From Gottfriedia acidiceleris (GTDB lineage Bacteria; Bacillota; Bacilli; Bacillales; Bacillaceae_G), in NCBI RefSeq assembly GCF_023115465.1, contig NZ_CP096034.1, forward strand, positions 1,178,001-1,242,000: a DNA stretch of 64,000 bases. Reading direction: 5' to 3'. This document shows positions 44,083-53,096 of the stretch, one piece after another (within the stretch, counting starts at the first letter, position 1; each line of letters opens with the position of its first letter). The notes under the pieces are model-generated. The model saw nothing but the letters and a program-made list of their open reading frames with translations. It had not been told where the DNA came from and did not search any database. Position numbers and translations under genes: made by a program.

Positions 44083-44604
44083 ATGTTTAATAAATTTTTA
44101 CCGAGTGAAACTGTTAATAATGTTTATGCAATTACGCCTGAGCATTTAAAAGGCTTAGGAATAAAAGGAATCATTACTGATTTAGATAACACGTTAGTAG
44201 AATGGGACCGTCCATTAGCTACTCCAGAGCTAACCAAATGGTTCAAAAGCATGGATGATGCAGGGATTAAAATTACAGTTGTATCGAATAACAATGCTGA
44301 ACGTGTTGGAAAGTTTTGTGATCCTTTAGGAATTCCATTCATTCATCGTGCGCGTAAGCCACTGGCTACATCATATAAAAAAGCATATAAACAAATGAAT
44401 TTAAAACCAAATGAAGTCGTGATGATTGGAGATCAATTACTTACAGACGTATTTGGTGGCAATCGTCAAGGCATTCATACTATTTTAGTTGTTCCGGTTG
44501 CTAGTACAGATGGAATTTGGACAAGATTTAATCGAATGGTAGAACGTAGAATCCTTTCATCCTTAAGGAAGCAAGGATTGCTACAATGGGAGGATAAAAA
44601 GTGA
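44083..44604 (+). CDS. yqeG: HAD-family phosphatase YqeG
   Basis: A 173-residue HAD subfamily IIIA phosphatase. Motif I is ITDLDNTLVEWD (about residues 25-36), motif II TVVSNNN (about 66-72) and motif IV MIGDQLLTDVFGGN (about 121-134). The substrate is unclear; in other bacteria relatives dephosphorylate phosphatidylglycerol phosphate. The stop overlaps the yqeH GTG by 4 nt. It opens the conserved yqeG-yqeH-aroE-yqeI-yqeK-rsfS-yqeM operon. Confidence 0.92.
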   Translation: MFNKFLPSETVNNVYAITPEHLKGLGIKGIITDLDNTLVEWDRPLATPELTKWFKSMDDAGIKITVVSNNNAERVGKFCDPLGIPFIHRARKPLATSYKKAYKQMNLKPNEVVMIGDQLLTDVFGGNRQGIHTILVVPVASTDGIWTRFNRMVERRILSSLRKQGLLQWEDKK

Positions 44605-45710
44605 GTAACACAGAAGTTAGATGTATTGGTTGTGGAGTTGAAATTCAAACAGAGAATAAGAACAAGCTTGGATATGCACCTCCATCTTCATTAGAAAAAG
44701 AAGAGATTATTTGCCAACGATGTTTCCGTTTAAAAAACTATAATGAGATTCAAGATGTAGAGTTGACTGATTCTGACTTTATTCGTATCTTAAATGGAAT
44801 AGGTTCTAAGGATTGTCTTGTTATTAAAGTAGTTGATGTTTTTGATTTTTCTGGTAGCTGGTTAAATGGAATTAATCGATTCGTTGGAAACAACAAAATA
44901 TTATTAGTTGGAAATAAGGCAGATTTAATTCCGAAGTCAGTTAAGAAAAATAAGCTTACGCAATGGATGAGCGGAACTGCAAAACGTTGGGGACTTAAAC
45001 CTGAAGGCGTTCATTTAATTAGTGCAGTAAAAGGCACTGGTATAGATGAATTAGCTGAAAGTATTGAGAAGCATCGTGCAGGTAAGGATGTATACGTAGT
45101 AGGTTGTACAAATGTTGGGAAATCAACATTTATCAATACGATGATTAAACGTTATAGCGAAGAAAATAGTAATATCATTACAACATCGCATTTTCCAGGT
45201 ACAACACTTGATATGATTCAAATCCCACTTGATGATCAGAGTGATCTAATTGATACACCAGGGATTATTAATCATCATCAAATGGCTCATTACGTTGATA
45301 AAAAAGGTTTAAAAATTATCACACCGAAAAAAGAAATTAAGCCTATGGTTTATCAATTAAATGAAGGACAAACATTATTCTTTGGTGGATTAGCTCGTTT
45401 TGATTATTTAGAGGGTGGAAGACGCTCTTTTACTTGTCACTTCTCAAACGAATTATCAATTCATCGTACTAAGCAAGAAAATGCTGATGAATTATATGAA
45501 AGACATGCTGGGGAATTATTAGTCCCACCATATGGTGAACAAATTAATGAGCTTCCTAAATTAGTGAAACATGAATTTATGATAAAAGATGCTAAAACTG
45601 ATATAGTTTATTCGGGGTTAGGATGGATCACAGTGAATGAACCAGGTGCTAAAATTGTTGCATATGTACCAAAAGGTGTAGCTGTAACTCTTCGTAATTC
45701 TATTATATAA
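44601..45710 (+). CDS. yqeH: Circularly permuted ribosome-assembly GTPase YqeH
   Basis: A 369-residue GTPase involved in 30S subunit assembly. An N-terminal zinc finger (CIGCGVEIQ and CQRCFRLKNY) precedes GTPase motifs in permuted order: G4 NKADL (about 106), G5 SAVKG, then G1 GCTNVGKST (about 172) and G3 DTPG (about 218). The C-terminal half forms the RNA/ribosome-binding part. The start GTG overlaps the yqeG stop. Confidence 0.95.
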   Translation: MSNTEVRCIGCGVEIQTENKNKLGYAPPSSLEKEEIICQRCFRLKNYNEIQDVELTDSDFIRILNGIGSKDCLVIKVVDVFDFSGSWLNGINRFVGNNKILLVGNKADLIPKSVKKNKLTQWMSGTAKRWGLKPEGVHLISAVKGTGIDELAESIEKHRAGKDVYVVGCTNVGKSTFINTMIKRYSEENSNIITTSHFPGTTLDMIQIPLDDQSDLIDTPGIINHHQMAHYVDKKGLKIITPKKEIKPMVYQLNEGQTLFFGGLARFDYLEGGRRSFTCHFSNELSIHRTKQENADELYERHAGELLVPPYGEQINELPKLVKHEFMIKDAKTDIVYSGLGWITVNEPGAKIVAYVPKGVAVTLRNSII

Positions 45711-45733
45711 GAATAATTTGGGGGCTAAGAGAA

Positions 45734-46570
45734 ATGAAAGACCAATATTATGTAATCGGTCAACCGATTGGTCATTCAATGTCACCAACTATGCATAATG
45801 AATGGTTTGGCTCTAATCATATTTCGGGTCACTATTCTGCAAAAGAAGTTGGGATAACAGAATTAGAATCAGTTATGACAGAATTTCGTTCAACTGTAAA
45901 AGGATTTAATGTTACAGCACCACTAAAAGTAGAAATTATGAAGTATTTAGATGAAATAGATCCATTGGCTAAAGCAATTGGAGCTGTTAATACAGTTATC
46001 AATAAAAAGGGAAAACTATATGGTAAAAATACTGATGGTATGGGGTATTGTAGAGGTTTATCCTATGTTTTGAAAAATCCGATTGAAGATGAAAAAATTT
46101 TAATTATCGGTGCAGGCGGTGCTGCTAGAGCAATCCTTTATAGTTTACTGCACTTAGGTGTCAAGCATATTACAGTCACCAACCGAACGTTAGAAAAAGC
46201 AGGAGATCTACTAGATGGTAAGCTGATGCATGAAGTTAAGATTATGTCTATTTCAGATGCTGAAGAACATTTAGGTCACTTTTCTCTTATCATTCAAACA
46301 ACTTCTGTTGGAATGAAGCCAAATGAAAATAGCACGCCGTTAGCACTAACTAATTTATCACCAGATGCAATTGTATCTGACCTAATATATAGCCCATTTA
46401 AAACAGTATTCTTAAAAGAAGCTGAAGAAAGAAATGCGACTATACAAAACGGATTACCGATGTTTATTTATCAAGGAGCATTAGCATTTCAAGAGTGGAC
46501 GGGAATTTTTCCAAATACGATAGATGCTTACTCATTATTAGAAAGAAAACTTGGAGGAACAAAATGTTAA
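45734..46570 (+). CDS. aroE: Shikimate dehydrogenase
   Basis: A 278-residue NADP-dependent enzyme of the shikimate pathway. The substrate site has GQPIGHSMSPTMHN (residues 8-21) and GFNVTAPLK with the catalytic lysine (about residue 65), then NTDGMGY. The NADP motif is GAGGAARAILYSL (about 126-138) and the C-terminal part has QGALAFQEWTG. It overlaps yhbY by 7 nt. It complements the aroF-tyrA genes elsewhere in the window. Confidence 0.95.
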   Translation: MKDQYYVIGQPIGHSMSPTMHNEWFGSNHISGHYSAKEVGITELESVMTEFRSTVKGFNVTAPLKVEIMKYLDEIDPLAKAIGAVNTVINKKGKLYGKNTDGMGYCRGLSYVLKNPIEDEKILIIGAGGAARAILYSLLHLGVKHITVTNRTLEKAGDLLDGKLMHEVKIMSISDAEEHLGHFSLIIQTTSVGMKPNENSTPLALTNLSPDAIVSDLIYSPFKTVFLKEAEERNATIQNGLPMFIYQGALAFQEWTGIFPNTIDAYSLLERKLGGTKC

Positions 46571-46854
46571 CAGGTAAACAAAAAAGATTTTTACGTTCGA
46601 AAGCTCATCACTTAAACCCTATTTTTCAAGTAGGTAAAGGTGGAGTTAATGAAAATATGGTTAAACAAATTTCAGAAGCGCTTGAAGTAAGAGAACTTTT
46701 AAAAGTAAGTATTCTTCAAAATTGCGATGATGATCGTTATGATGTAGCGGATCAACTAGTTGAAGGTACAAACGCTGAACTAGTACAAGTAATTGGACAT
46801 ACAATTGTTTTATATAAAGAGTCTGAAGAAAATAAAACAATCGTACTACCTTAA
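46564..46854 (+). CDS. yhbY: CRM-domain RNA-binding protein YhbY (YqeI)
   Basis: A 96-residue single CRM domain protein, binding pre-50S ribosomes. It begins MLTGKQKRFLRSKAHHLNPIFQVGKGG, with the GxxG loop GKGG, and has VREL followed by LLKVSILQN and IGHTIVLYK. The ATG overlaps the aroE end. Only 37 bp separate it from yqeK; nadD, which sits here in B. subtilis, is absent. Confidence 0.93.
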   Translation: MLTGKQKRFLRSKAHHLNPIFQVGKGGVNENMVKQISEALEVRELLKVSILQNCDDDRYDVADQLVEGTNAELVQVIGHTIVLYKESEENKTIVLP

Positions 46855-46891
46855 TATGTAAAATACCGTTAATTAGAGGAGAAGCGGATTA

Positions 46892-47479
46892 ATGGATAAA
46901 CAAAAAGCACTTTCACTTGTAAAAGAAAAACTAACAAACGGGCGTTTTACACATACTATTGGTGTGATGGAAACTGCAGTTAGACTAGCCGAAAAGTACG
47001 GTGCGGATGTAAAAAAAGCAGAGCTAGCTGCAATTTTCCATGATGTCGCAAAATGCATGCCGATTAAAGACTTAAAATCAATTATGGAAGAAAATAAACT
47101 TTCATTAAAGCTTTTAAAGTACAATAAAGAATTATGGCATGCTCCTGTTGGTGCATATCTTACTGAACATGAATATGGAATTGATGATCAAGAAATATTA
47201 CAAGCAATCACATATCATACAAGTGGTCATAAAGAGATGAATTTATTAGATAAAGTAATATATGTAGCAGATTATATTGAACCTAATCGTAGTTTTCCTG
47301 GTGTAGAGAAAGCTCGTGAATTAGCGGATCAAGATTTAGATCGAGCTTTATTATTTGCATTAAAAAATACAATTACATTTTTGATTGATAGAGAGCAAAC
47401 AGTCTACCCATTAACGGTTAAAACATATAACTCAATATTAAACAAAGTTAAAAGCCAGGGGGAATATAAGAATGAATGA
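46892..47479 (+). CDS. yqeK: HD-domain Ap4A hydrolase YqeK
   Basis: A 195-residue HD-domain hydrolase; family members split Ap4A symmetrically to ADP. Metal ligands appear in RFTHTIGVMETA, AAIFHDVAKCMP (HD), HAPVGAYL and ITYHTSGHKEM, and VIYVADYIEPNR (D). AGAGGAG precedes the ATG. It overlaps rsfS by 8 nt. Slightly longer at the C-terminus than B. subtilis YqeK. Confidence 0.93.
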   Translation: MDKQKALSLVKEKLTNGRFTHTIGVMETAVRLAEKYGADVKKAELAAIFHDVAKCMPIKDLKSIMEENKLSLKLLKYNKELWHAPVGAYLTEHEYGIDDQEILQAITYHTSGHKEMNLLDKVIYVADYIEPNRSFPGVEKARELADQDLDRALLFALKNTITFLIDREQTVYPLTVKTYNSILNKVKSQGEYKNE

Positions 47480-47828
47480 AAAAGAATTAATGACGCTAGC
47501 TGTAAATGCTGCTGACGATAAAAAAGCTGAGGATTTAGTCGTATTAGATATGAAAGGAATCTCTGCAATTGCAGATTATTTCATTATTTGTCATGGTAAT
47601 TCAGATAAGCAAGTTCAGGCTATTGCAAGAGAAGTGAAAGATCAAGCTCAACAAAATGGTAAAGATGTTAAACGCTTAGAAGGATTTGACGAAGCTCGTT
47701 GGGTATTAGTAGACATCGGTGACGTTGTCGTTCATATTTTCCATCGTGACGAAAGAAACTATTACAACTTAGAAAAACTTTGGGGAGATGCACCTTCTCT
47801 TGATGTTTACGGAGATCTTCTTTCATGA
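47472..47828 (+). CDS. rsfS: Ribosome silencing factor RsfS
   Basis: A 118-residue RsfS/YbeB/Iojap protein that binds L14 on the 50S subunit and blocks subunit joining in poor nutrition. Landmarks: VLDMKGISAIADYFIICHGNSDKQVQAIA, RLEGFDEARWVLVDIGDVVVHIF and RDERNYYNLEKLWGDAP. Length equals B. subtilis YqeL. It is coupled to both neighbours by overlaps. Confidence 0.95.
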   Translation: MNEKELMTLAVNAADDKKAEDLVVLDMKGISAIADYFIICHGNSDKQVQAIAREVKDQAQQNGKDVKRLEGFDEARWVLVDIGDVVVHIFHRDERNYYNLEKLWGDAPSLDVYGDLLS

Positions 47829-48568
47829 CATACAATCGCTTCGCGTATTTGTATGATCAATTAATGAATGATGTCCCATATGAAAGATGGGTTCAATTCC
47901 TAGAAGATGTATTTCAAAAATATGAAATGCTTCAGCCTTTAATTCTAGATATAGGTTGTGGAACAGGTACATTGCCCATCTCATTGGCAAAATTGAATTA
48001 TTCAATTAGCGGGGTTGATTTATCTGAGGAAATGTTAAGTGTTGCAATGGCTAAAGCAGAAATTGAAAAAGTTAATATTCCTTTTTTTCAACAAAATATG
48101 GTGGAATTAGAAGGGTTTGATCAATTAGATTGTGTAACCATTTTCTGTGATTCACTTAATTATTTAGAAACAGAAGAGCAAGTAAAACAAACTTTTATAA
48201 GAGTAAATGAAAGCTTAAAAGATAATGGTTTATTTTTATTTGATGTACATTCTACTTATAAAATTGAAGAAATCTTTGGTGAAGAGACATTTTTTATTGA
48301 TGATTCAGAGTTAAGCTTAGTCTGGTCTTGTACGCAAGGGGAACATCCATTAAGTGTTGAACATGATTTAGTTTTCTTTATGAAAGAAGAAAATCGTGAT
48401 TTATATGAACGCTTCGAAGAGTATCACAATCAAAGAACATTTCCAATAGATACTTATAAATCATTGCTAAATCAAACTGGATTTGAAGTGAAAGAAGTTA
48501 TAGCAGATTTCGATGAAGCTGTAGATGATACTTCTGAACGAATCTTTTTTATAGCAATGAAAAAATAA
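47825..48568 (+). CDS. yqeM: SAM-dependent methyltransferase YqeM
   Basis: A 247-residue class I methyltransferase. The SAM motif ILDIGCGTGTLPISLAK is at about residues 39-55, motif II DLSEEMLSVAM near 65 and the LDCVTIFCDSLNYL region near 100. It is the last gene of the yqeG operon, closed by a strong terminator, and overlaps rsfS by 4 nt. The substrate is unknown; the genomic context suggests ribosome or tRNA biology. Confidence 0.9.
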   Translation: MTYNRFAYLYDQLMNDVPYERWVQFLEDVFQKYEMLQPLILDIGCGTGTLPISLAKLNYSISGVDLSEEMLSVAMAKAEIEKVNIPFFQQNMVELEGFDQLDCVTIFCDSLNYLETEEQVKQTFIRVNESLKDNGLFLFDVHSTYKIEEIFGEETFFIDDSELSLVWSCTQGEHPLSVEHDLVFFMKEENRDLYERFEEYHNQRTFPIDTYKSLLNQTGFEVKEVIADFDEAVDDTSERIFFIAMKK

Positions 48569-48569
48569 A

Positions 48570-48613
48570 AAAACCCTTTAAGAAAATTCCTTTTCTTAAA
48601 GGGTTTTTTACTT
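48570..48613 (+). terminator. Terminator of the yqeG-yqeM operon
   Basis: Arms AAACCCTTTAAGAAAA / TTTTCTTAAAGGGTTT (loop TTCC), followed by T. Confidence 0.88.
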
Positions 48614-48689
48614 TGTTAGACGTACAAAATTGAAATTTATATGTTTGTTACGGATGGAGTAAAGCAGTATAATCATTTTTAAGTTAATC

Positions 48690-48842
48690 AGGCAAGAAAT
48701 CTCCTTCCTCAAAGCGTGTGAAGGACTTTAGTCCAAAAACGGTAGGTGGGAGATGAATTGTCTTTTTTCGTTAGAAAGACATTGGTTCTTTGATAAGTAG
48801 TTATATAAGGTTGGGGTGGTGGGAGCGGTTCACGTTAATCAA
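48690..48842 (+). mobile_element. Possible decayed IS605-type (TnpB-side) right end
   Basis: A non-coding, GC-richer stretch with AATCTCC / GGGAGAT pairing, a GGAC-TTTA-GTCC hairpin, CAAAAACGGTAGGTGGGAGATG, and GTGGGAGCGGTTCACGTTAATCAA at the end. It recalls the structured 3' end of TnpB-carrying IS605-type elements, whose right ends often finish in TCAA. No tnpB reading frame remains. It runs up to the comER stop codon. Confidence 0.35.
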
Positions 48843-49654
48843 AATTGTTCCTTTACTCGCTCAATTTCCTTATCAAATTTATCATGTGTTTTTTCAAAAA
48901 TTTCTTCGAATAAATCTCCTACCCGTGCTTCTAATACTTTAATACCTTCTCCAGTTATTCCACCTTTTACACATACCTTTTCTTGAAGTGTTTCAAGCGT
49001 AAAATGTTTTTGCTCAATTAGTTTTCCAAAACCAATAATCATTTCTTCTGCTAAGATCGTTGCTTGCTCTTTTGAAATTGAAGTTTGACAAACAGCCGCA
49101 TCGATAAATTTTTGAAGCAAGTAACTAAAAAATGCTGGTCCACAGCTTGCGATATCCGATGAAACTCTTGTGATATCTTCTGAAATCATGACTGGCTTAG
49201 ATATGTTCGAAAAAAGCTCGATTATTTGTTCCTTAATTTTGGCCGTACACCTATTCCCAAAATTAACTAACGTTACCCCACTCAAAGCTTGATTCGTAAT
49301 ACTTGGAATAACGCGTGCAACTTGACATGGTAAGATCGCCTCTAATTGTTCAACATTAATCGGACTAGTGATGGATATAACGCAATGTTTTTTAGTGAAA
49401 TGTTTTTGTAAAGATGATAATAGTGGCTGGATTTCTAAAGGTTTTACACATACTAATACAATTTCTGAAGCCGTAATTACTTCTTTGGCTGTCTCAACAA
49501 CATTTAAATCAGGATATATATTTTTTAGCTCATAAGCTTTATACATTGAACGGTTTGTAACAGTTAATTCGGAGGGCTTCACGGCATTTGATTTAATAAA
49601 TCCATTGAGCAAAATAGTGCCCATATTTCCTGTACCTATGATTCCTACGTTCAT
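48839..49654 (-). CDS. comER: ComER, pyrroline-5-carboxylate reductase-like protein
   Basis: A 271-residue protein of the P5C-reductase family: NAD(P) motif VGIIGTGNMGTILLNGF (residues 3-19), VCVKPLEIQPLL, RVIPSITNQALSGVT and the C-terminal SCGPAFFSYLLQKFIDAAV. Opposite orientation to comEA and the location identify it as ComER, whose role in B. subtilis competence or sporulation is poorly defined. Some conserved proline-pathway residues vary, consistent with a non-housekeeping member. The last codons touch the possible IS remnant at 48690-48842. Confidence 0.88.
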   Translation of the reverse strand: MNVGIIGTGNMGTILLNGFIKSNAVKPSELTVTNRSMYKAYELKNIYPDLNVVETAKEVITASEIVLVCVKPLEIQPLLSSLQKHFTKKHCVISITSPINVEQLEAILPCQVARVIPSITNQALSGVTLVNFGNRCTAKIKEQIIELFSNISKPVMISEDITRVSSDIASCGPAFFSYLLQKFIDAAVCQTSISKEQATILAEEMIIGFGKLIEQKHFTLETLQEKVCVKGGITGEGIKVLEARVGDLFEEIFEKTHDKFDKEIERVKEQF

Positions 49655-49744
49655 GAGTACATCCCTTCCTTTGCATACATTCTCTCCTACACTATATGAA
49701 GCAAGGTCGAAAATAATGATATAAGTTAAAATGGAGGACTAATA

Positions 49745-50362
49745 ATGAAAAAGTTAATTCATAATAAACTAGTTTGGATTTGTCTCGTAATTGTCGGTAT
49801 TTTAGTCGTAAATTTTTATCAAACTGAGCGTAAAAATGAAGTAGTTTTTGCGAAGCAATCACTTGAAGAAGAAATAGTAAAGAAGAACAATGATCAGAAA
49901 AAAGAGGTTAGTAAACCAGTGAATTCGAAAGTATTTATGGTTGATGTAAAAGGAGCAATACAAAAACCAGGTGTAATCCAATGTAACGAAGGAGAACGTG
50001 TTTTTGACGTGATTAGATTGGCGGGAGGATTTAAAGAAAAAGCTGATGTTAATAAGGTTAATTTAGCTGAAAAAATATTTGACGAGATGGTCATTTATGT
50101 ACCATTTCTTGGAGAAGAAACTGATCAAACTATAATTACTAATAGGAAAGAGGAAACCAAACAAGATGAGACGATTGATATAAACCATGCATCACAGTCA
50201 GAATTGGAAAAAATTCCGGGTGTTGGTCCAGCAAAAGCAAAAAATATTTTAGATTATATTGATAAAAACGGACCATTTACTTCAGTAGAACAATTAGAAT
50301 CTGTAAATGGAATTGGCAAAAAATCCCTTGAAAAAATGACTCCTTATATTGTCATTCGCTAA
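49745..50362 (+). CDS. comEA: Competence DNA receptor ComEA
   Basis: A 205-residue membrane-anchored DNA-binding protein for transformation. One transmembrane helix is at residues 9-25, an SLBB domain follows (VFMVDVKGAIQKPGVIQCNEGERVFDVIRLAGGF) and the C-terminus has tandem helix-hairpin-helix motifs (SELEKIPGVGPAKAKNILDYI, VNGIGKKSLEKMTPYI). Length equals B. subtilis ComEA. comEC follows directly; comEB, normally between them, is absent. Confidence 0.95.
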   Translation: MKKLIHNKLVWICLVIVGILVVNFYQTERKNEVVFAKQSLEEEIVKKNNDQKKEVSKPVNSKVFMVDVKGAIQKPGVIQCNEGERVFDVIRLAGGFKEKADVNKVNLAEKIFDEMVIYVPFLGEETDQTIITNRKEETKQDETIDINHASQSELEKIPGVGPAKAKNILDYIDKNGPFTSVEQLESVNGIGKKSLEKMTPYIVIR

Positions 50363-50373
50363 ATTAAATTATT

Positions 50374-52713
50374 ATGAGTATTAATTTGGCTTATATTGTT
50401 TTTGTACAAATAATAACAATCGTCTTTTTTAAAAGCTTTAATTTATTCTTTGTATTAATATTACTCATTTTAATGATTTTTTTAGTCGGAAAGAAAAAAT
50501 GGCTACTTTTATTAGTTTGTTTTATTTCGCTATTAATTACATCTAGTATATGTTACCTACAAAACAATAAAATGAATTCCCCTAAACCAAAGCCCTCGCA
50601 AAATCTTCGTGGTGAAATTACTTCTACTTCAATAATAGATGGTAATAAGGTTTCGTTTACATTTAAACTCCATAATCAAGAGATCTTACTTAATAGTTTT
50701 GCTAATACAAAGGAACAATTAAATGTTTTTCAAAAAAGAAAAATAGGTGAAATATGTAAAGTGGATGGTAAGGTGACAGCGCCTATAGAAAGCTCGAACC
50801 CATACTTGTTTAATTATAAGAAATACTTATTAAATCAAGGGATTCACTGGATTATTACTGCTAATCCAAATAGTTTAGGGGATTGTGAAAATGGAAAACG
50901 AACCATCATTCAATCAATAAATTATAGCCGACATGCCTTAACTAAATATGTAGAATCAAATTTTAATTCCAATACAGAAGGGTATATTAATGCTCTACTA
51001 TTTGGGGACCGTTCAAAAATGAATGCAATTACAGAATCTCAATATCAAATAGTTGGAATTGTGCATTTACTTGCGATTAGTGGTTCTCATATTAGTTTAT
51101 TGAGTCTTGGCATCTATTTTCTATTAATTAGAATTGGAGTAACGAAGGAAACCAGCTTATTTATAACGATTTTGTGTATTATGTCGTATGGATTTCTAGC
51201 AGGTGCTTCAGCATCAGTTGTGAGAGCAGTTATAATTGGAGTACTAGTTTGCTTTTACAAGTTAGCAAAAATGAAAGTTGACATTACTTCACTATTATTC
51301 ACATCTTGTATAATCATGTTATTTGCAAAACCAAATTATATTGAAGATATTGGATTTCAATTTTCATTTGTAACAAGTTTTGTACTGGTTTTATCTTCTG
51401 AACAAATTTTAAATTACAAATCTTGGTATGCAAGGGCTCTTTATACATCGAGTATTACTCAATTAGCATCAATCCCTATATTACTTTTTAATTTTCACGA
51501 ATTATCACCATACAGTATAATAATTAACTTACTTTTCATTCCTTTTATAAGTTTTATTATAATGCCACTATGTATTTTTTGCTTTGGTTTAAGTTTTATT
51601 AATTTAGAAATCAGCCAAATGGTAACATTAATGTTATCATTCTTTATTGACATGTCAGATAAATTATTGAGTATTTTCATGCAATTACCGTTCATTAAGT
51701 TGATATTTATACATCCTTCAAAAGGAATTCTGTTTATATATATAGTGTTAATATTTTTAATTTTATACTTTATGGAAAGTCAGAAAGAGAAGAAATTATT
51801 GATTAATTGCCTGATTGGATTTTTTATTCTTATTTTAGGGCATTTATTATATCCCTCTATTAATCCTGTTGGCAAGATTATGTTTATAGATGTAGGTCAA
51901 GGTGACTGTATACTGATAAAACTGCCATTTAATAAGGGGAATTATGTAATTGATACTGGGGGTAAGTTAACTGGAAAAGAAGAAACATGGATGAAGCGTA
52001 AAAAACCATTTTCAACTGGGAATGATTTATTGATTCCAATATTAAAAGGAGAAGGAATTAGTAAAATAGATAAATTAATATTTACACATGGTGACATGGA
52101 TCATATTGGGGGTGGAAAGGAGGTACTACAATCATTTAATGTAAAACAATTAATCGTAGGTGACAAGACGGAATTTTCTTCAGCAGAAAAACAAAGAATT
52201 AATATAGCCATAAAAAAGGGAATCGAGATTAAAAAAATAAGCGAAGGTATGAGTTGGAAAATAGGTGCAAATTATTTTCAAGTGATTTCGCCAATTAAAG
52301 ACTATGTTGGTGAGGAAAACCAAGGGTCAATTGTATTAAAGGCACATATAGGCGGAAAGAATTGGTTGTTTTCTGGTGATTTAGATGAAAATGGAGAAAA
52401 TCGACTGATCTCTAAATATCCTGATTTAAAGTCAGATATATTGAAAATAGGGCATCATGGGAGCAAAACATCTACTTCCGAAAAATTTATTAAAGCAGTT
52501 ATGCCTAAAATTGGCATTATTTCAGTTGGAGGAAATAATCGATATGGTCATCCAACAAAAGAAGTACTTGATCGATTAAAAAAGTACAATGTTAAAATCT
52601 TACGTACTGATGAACTTGGTGCAATAACTTATGAATTTAAAAAAGGACAAGGTACCATATTTACATTTAAAGCATATCGTAAAACAAATAACAGAAACCA
52701 AGAAGGAAATTAA
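50374..52713 (+). CDS. comEC: Competence DNA channel protein ComEC
   Basis: A 779-residue polytopic membrane protein through which single-stranded DNA enters. N-terminal helices precede an OB-like DUF4131 part, then the Competence domain (GYINALLFGDRSKMN, HLLAISGSHISLLSLGIYF, FLAGASASVVRAV), and from about residue 500 a metallo-beta-lactamase-like domain (MFIDVGQGDCILIKL, FTHGDMDHIGG, LKIGHHGSKTST). The start has no clear ribosome site and lies 11 nt after the comEA stop, so translational coupling is likely. Confidence 0.95.
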   Translation: MSINLAYIVFVQIITIVFFKSFNLFFVLILLILMIFLVGKKKWLLLLVCFISLLITSSICYLQNNKMNSPKPKPSQNLRGEITSTSIIDGNKVSFTFKLHNQEILLNSFANTKEQLNVFQKRKIGEICKVDGKVTAPIESSNPYLFNYKKYLLNQGIHWIITANPNSLGDCENGKRTIIQSINYSRHALTKYVESNFNSNTEGYINALLFGDRSKMNAITESQYQIVGIVHLLAISGSHISLLSLGIYFLLIRIGVTKETSLFITILCIMSYGFLAGASASVVRAVIIGVLVCFYKLAKMKVDITSLLFTSCIIMLFAKPNYIEDIGFQFSFVTSFVLVLSSEQILNYKSWYARALYTSSITQLASIPILLFNFHELSPYSIIINLLFIPFISFIIMPLCIFCFGLSFINLEISQMVTLMLSFFIDMSDKLLSIFMQLPFIKLIFIHPSKGILFIYIVLIFLILYFMESQKEKKLLINCLIGFFILILGHLLYPSINPVGKIMFIDVGQGDCILIKLPFNKGNYVIDTGGKLTGKEETWMKRKKPFSTGNDLLIPILKGEGISKIDKLIFTHGDMDHIGGGKEVLQSFNVKQLIVGDKTEFSSAEKQRINIAIKKGIEIKKISEGMSWKIGANYFQVISPIKDYVGEENQGSIVLKAHIGGKNWLFSGDLDENGENRLISKYPDLKSDILKIGHHGSKTSTSEKFIKAVMPKIGIISVGGNNRYGHPTKEVLDRLKKYNVKILRTDELGAITYEFKKGQGTIFTFKAYRKTNNRNQEGN

Positions 52714-52715
52714 AA

Positions 52716-52733
52716 AGACTGCCGAGGCAGTCC
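52716..52733 (-). terminator. Terminator of yqzM
   Basis: Stem GACTGCC / GGCAGTC with loop GAG; on the minus strand it ends in a T-run. It begins right at the comEC stop, so it may also help to end comEC. Confidence 0.75.
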
Positions 52734-52752
52734 AGTCATTTGATTCTATGTA

Positions 52753-52887
52753 TTATCGCGTAACATACTCCACAATTGTTGCGATGATAAATAGAGTAGC
52801 GAAGAAACCAAATGAAACAGCAAAGCCAACGCCAGAATCTGTTGAATCATTACGTTTGCTTTGAACATTTTTTTCAAAAGTATTCAC
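52753..52887 (-). CDS. yqzM: YqzM-like tiny membrane protein
   Basis: A 44-residue protein starting MNTFEKNVQSKRNDSTDSGVG and continuing into one hydrophobic helix (FAVSFGFFATLFIIATIVEYV). It matches YqzM of B. subtilis, which also lies convergent with the end of comEC. The start is GTG with AGGAGGGG 6 nt upstream. Function unknown. Confidence 0.85.
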   Translation of the reverse strand: MNTFEKNVQSKRNDSTDSGVGFAVSFGFFATLFIIATIVEYVTR

Positions 52888-53096
52888 AAATAACCCCTCC
52901 TAATTCAATTTTAGTATAAATCAATATAACTAAAAAATCCATAGTATGTTTGTTTTAGTTATACCGTTTTAAATGAAGAAACCGGGTCTTTATTTAAAAC
53001 GTTAATATAAATTAGAGATTAGTATTTACTAATCTCTTCCTTCTCATGTAGGACATGTTATACTATACTAAGAAAATTAGTGTAGAGGAGCAAAAC

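Noticed and set aside
52631-52864. 77-codon plus-strand frame overlapping the end of comEC
   Set aside because: It overlaps the comEC C-terminus in another frame and lies antisense to the recognisable yqzM gene.
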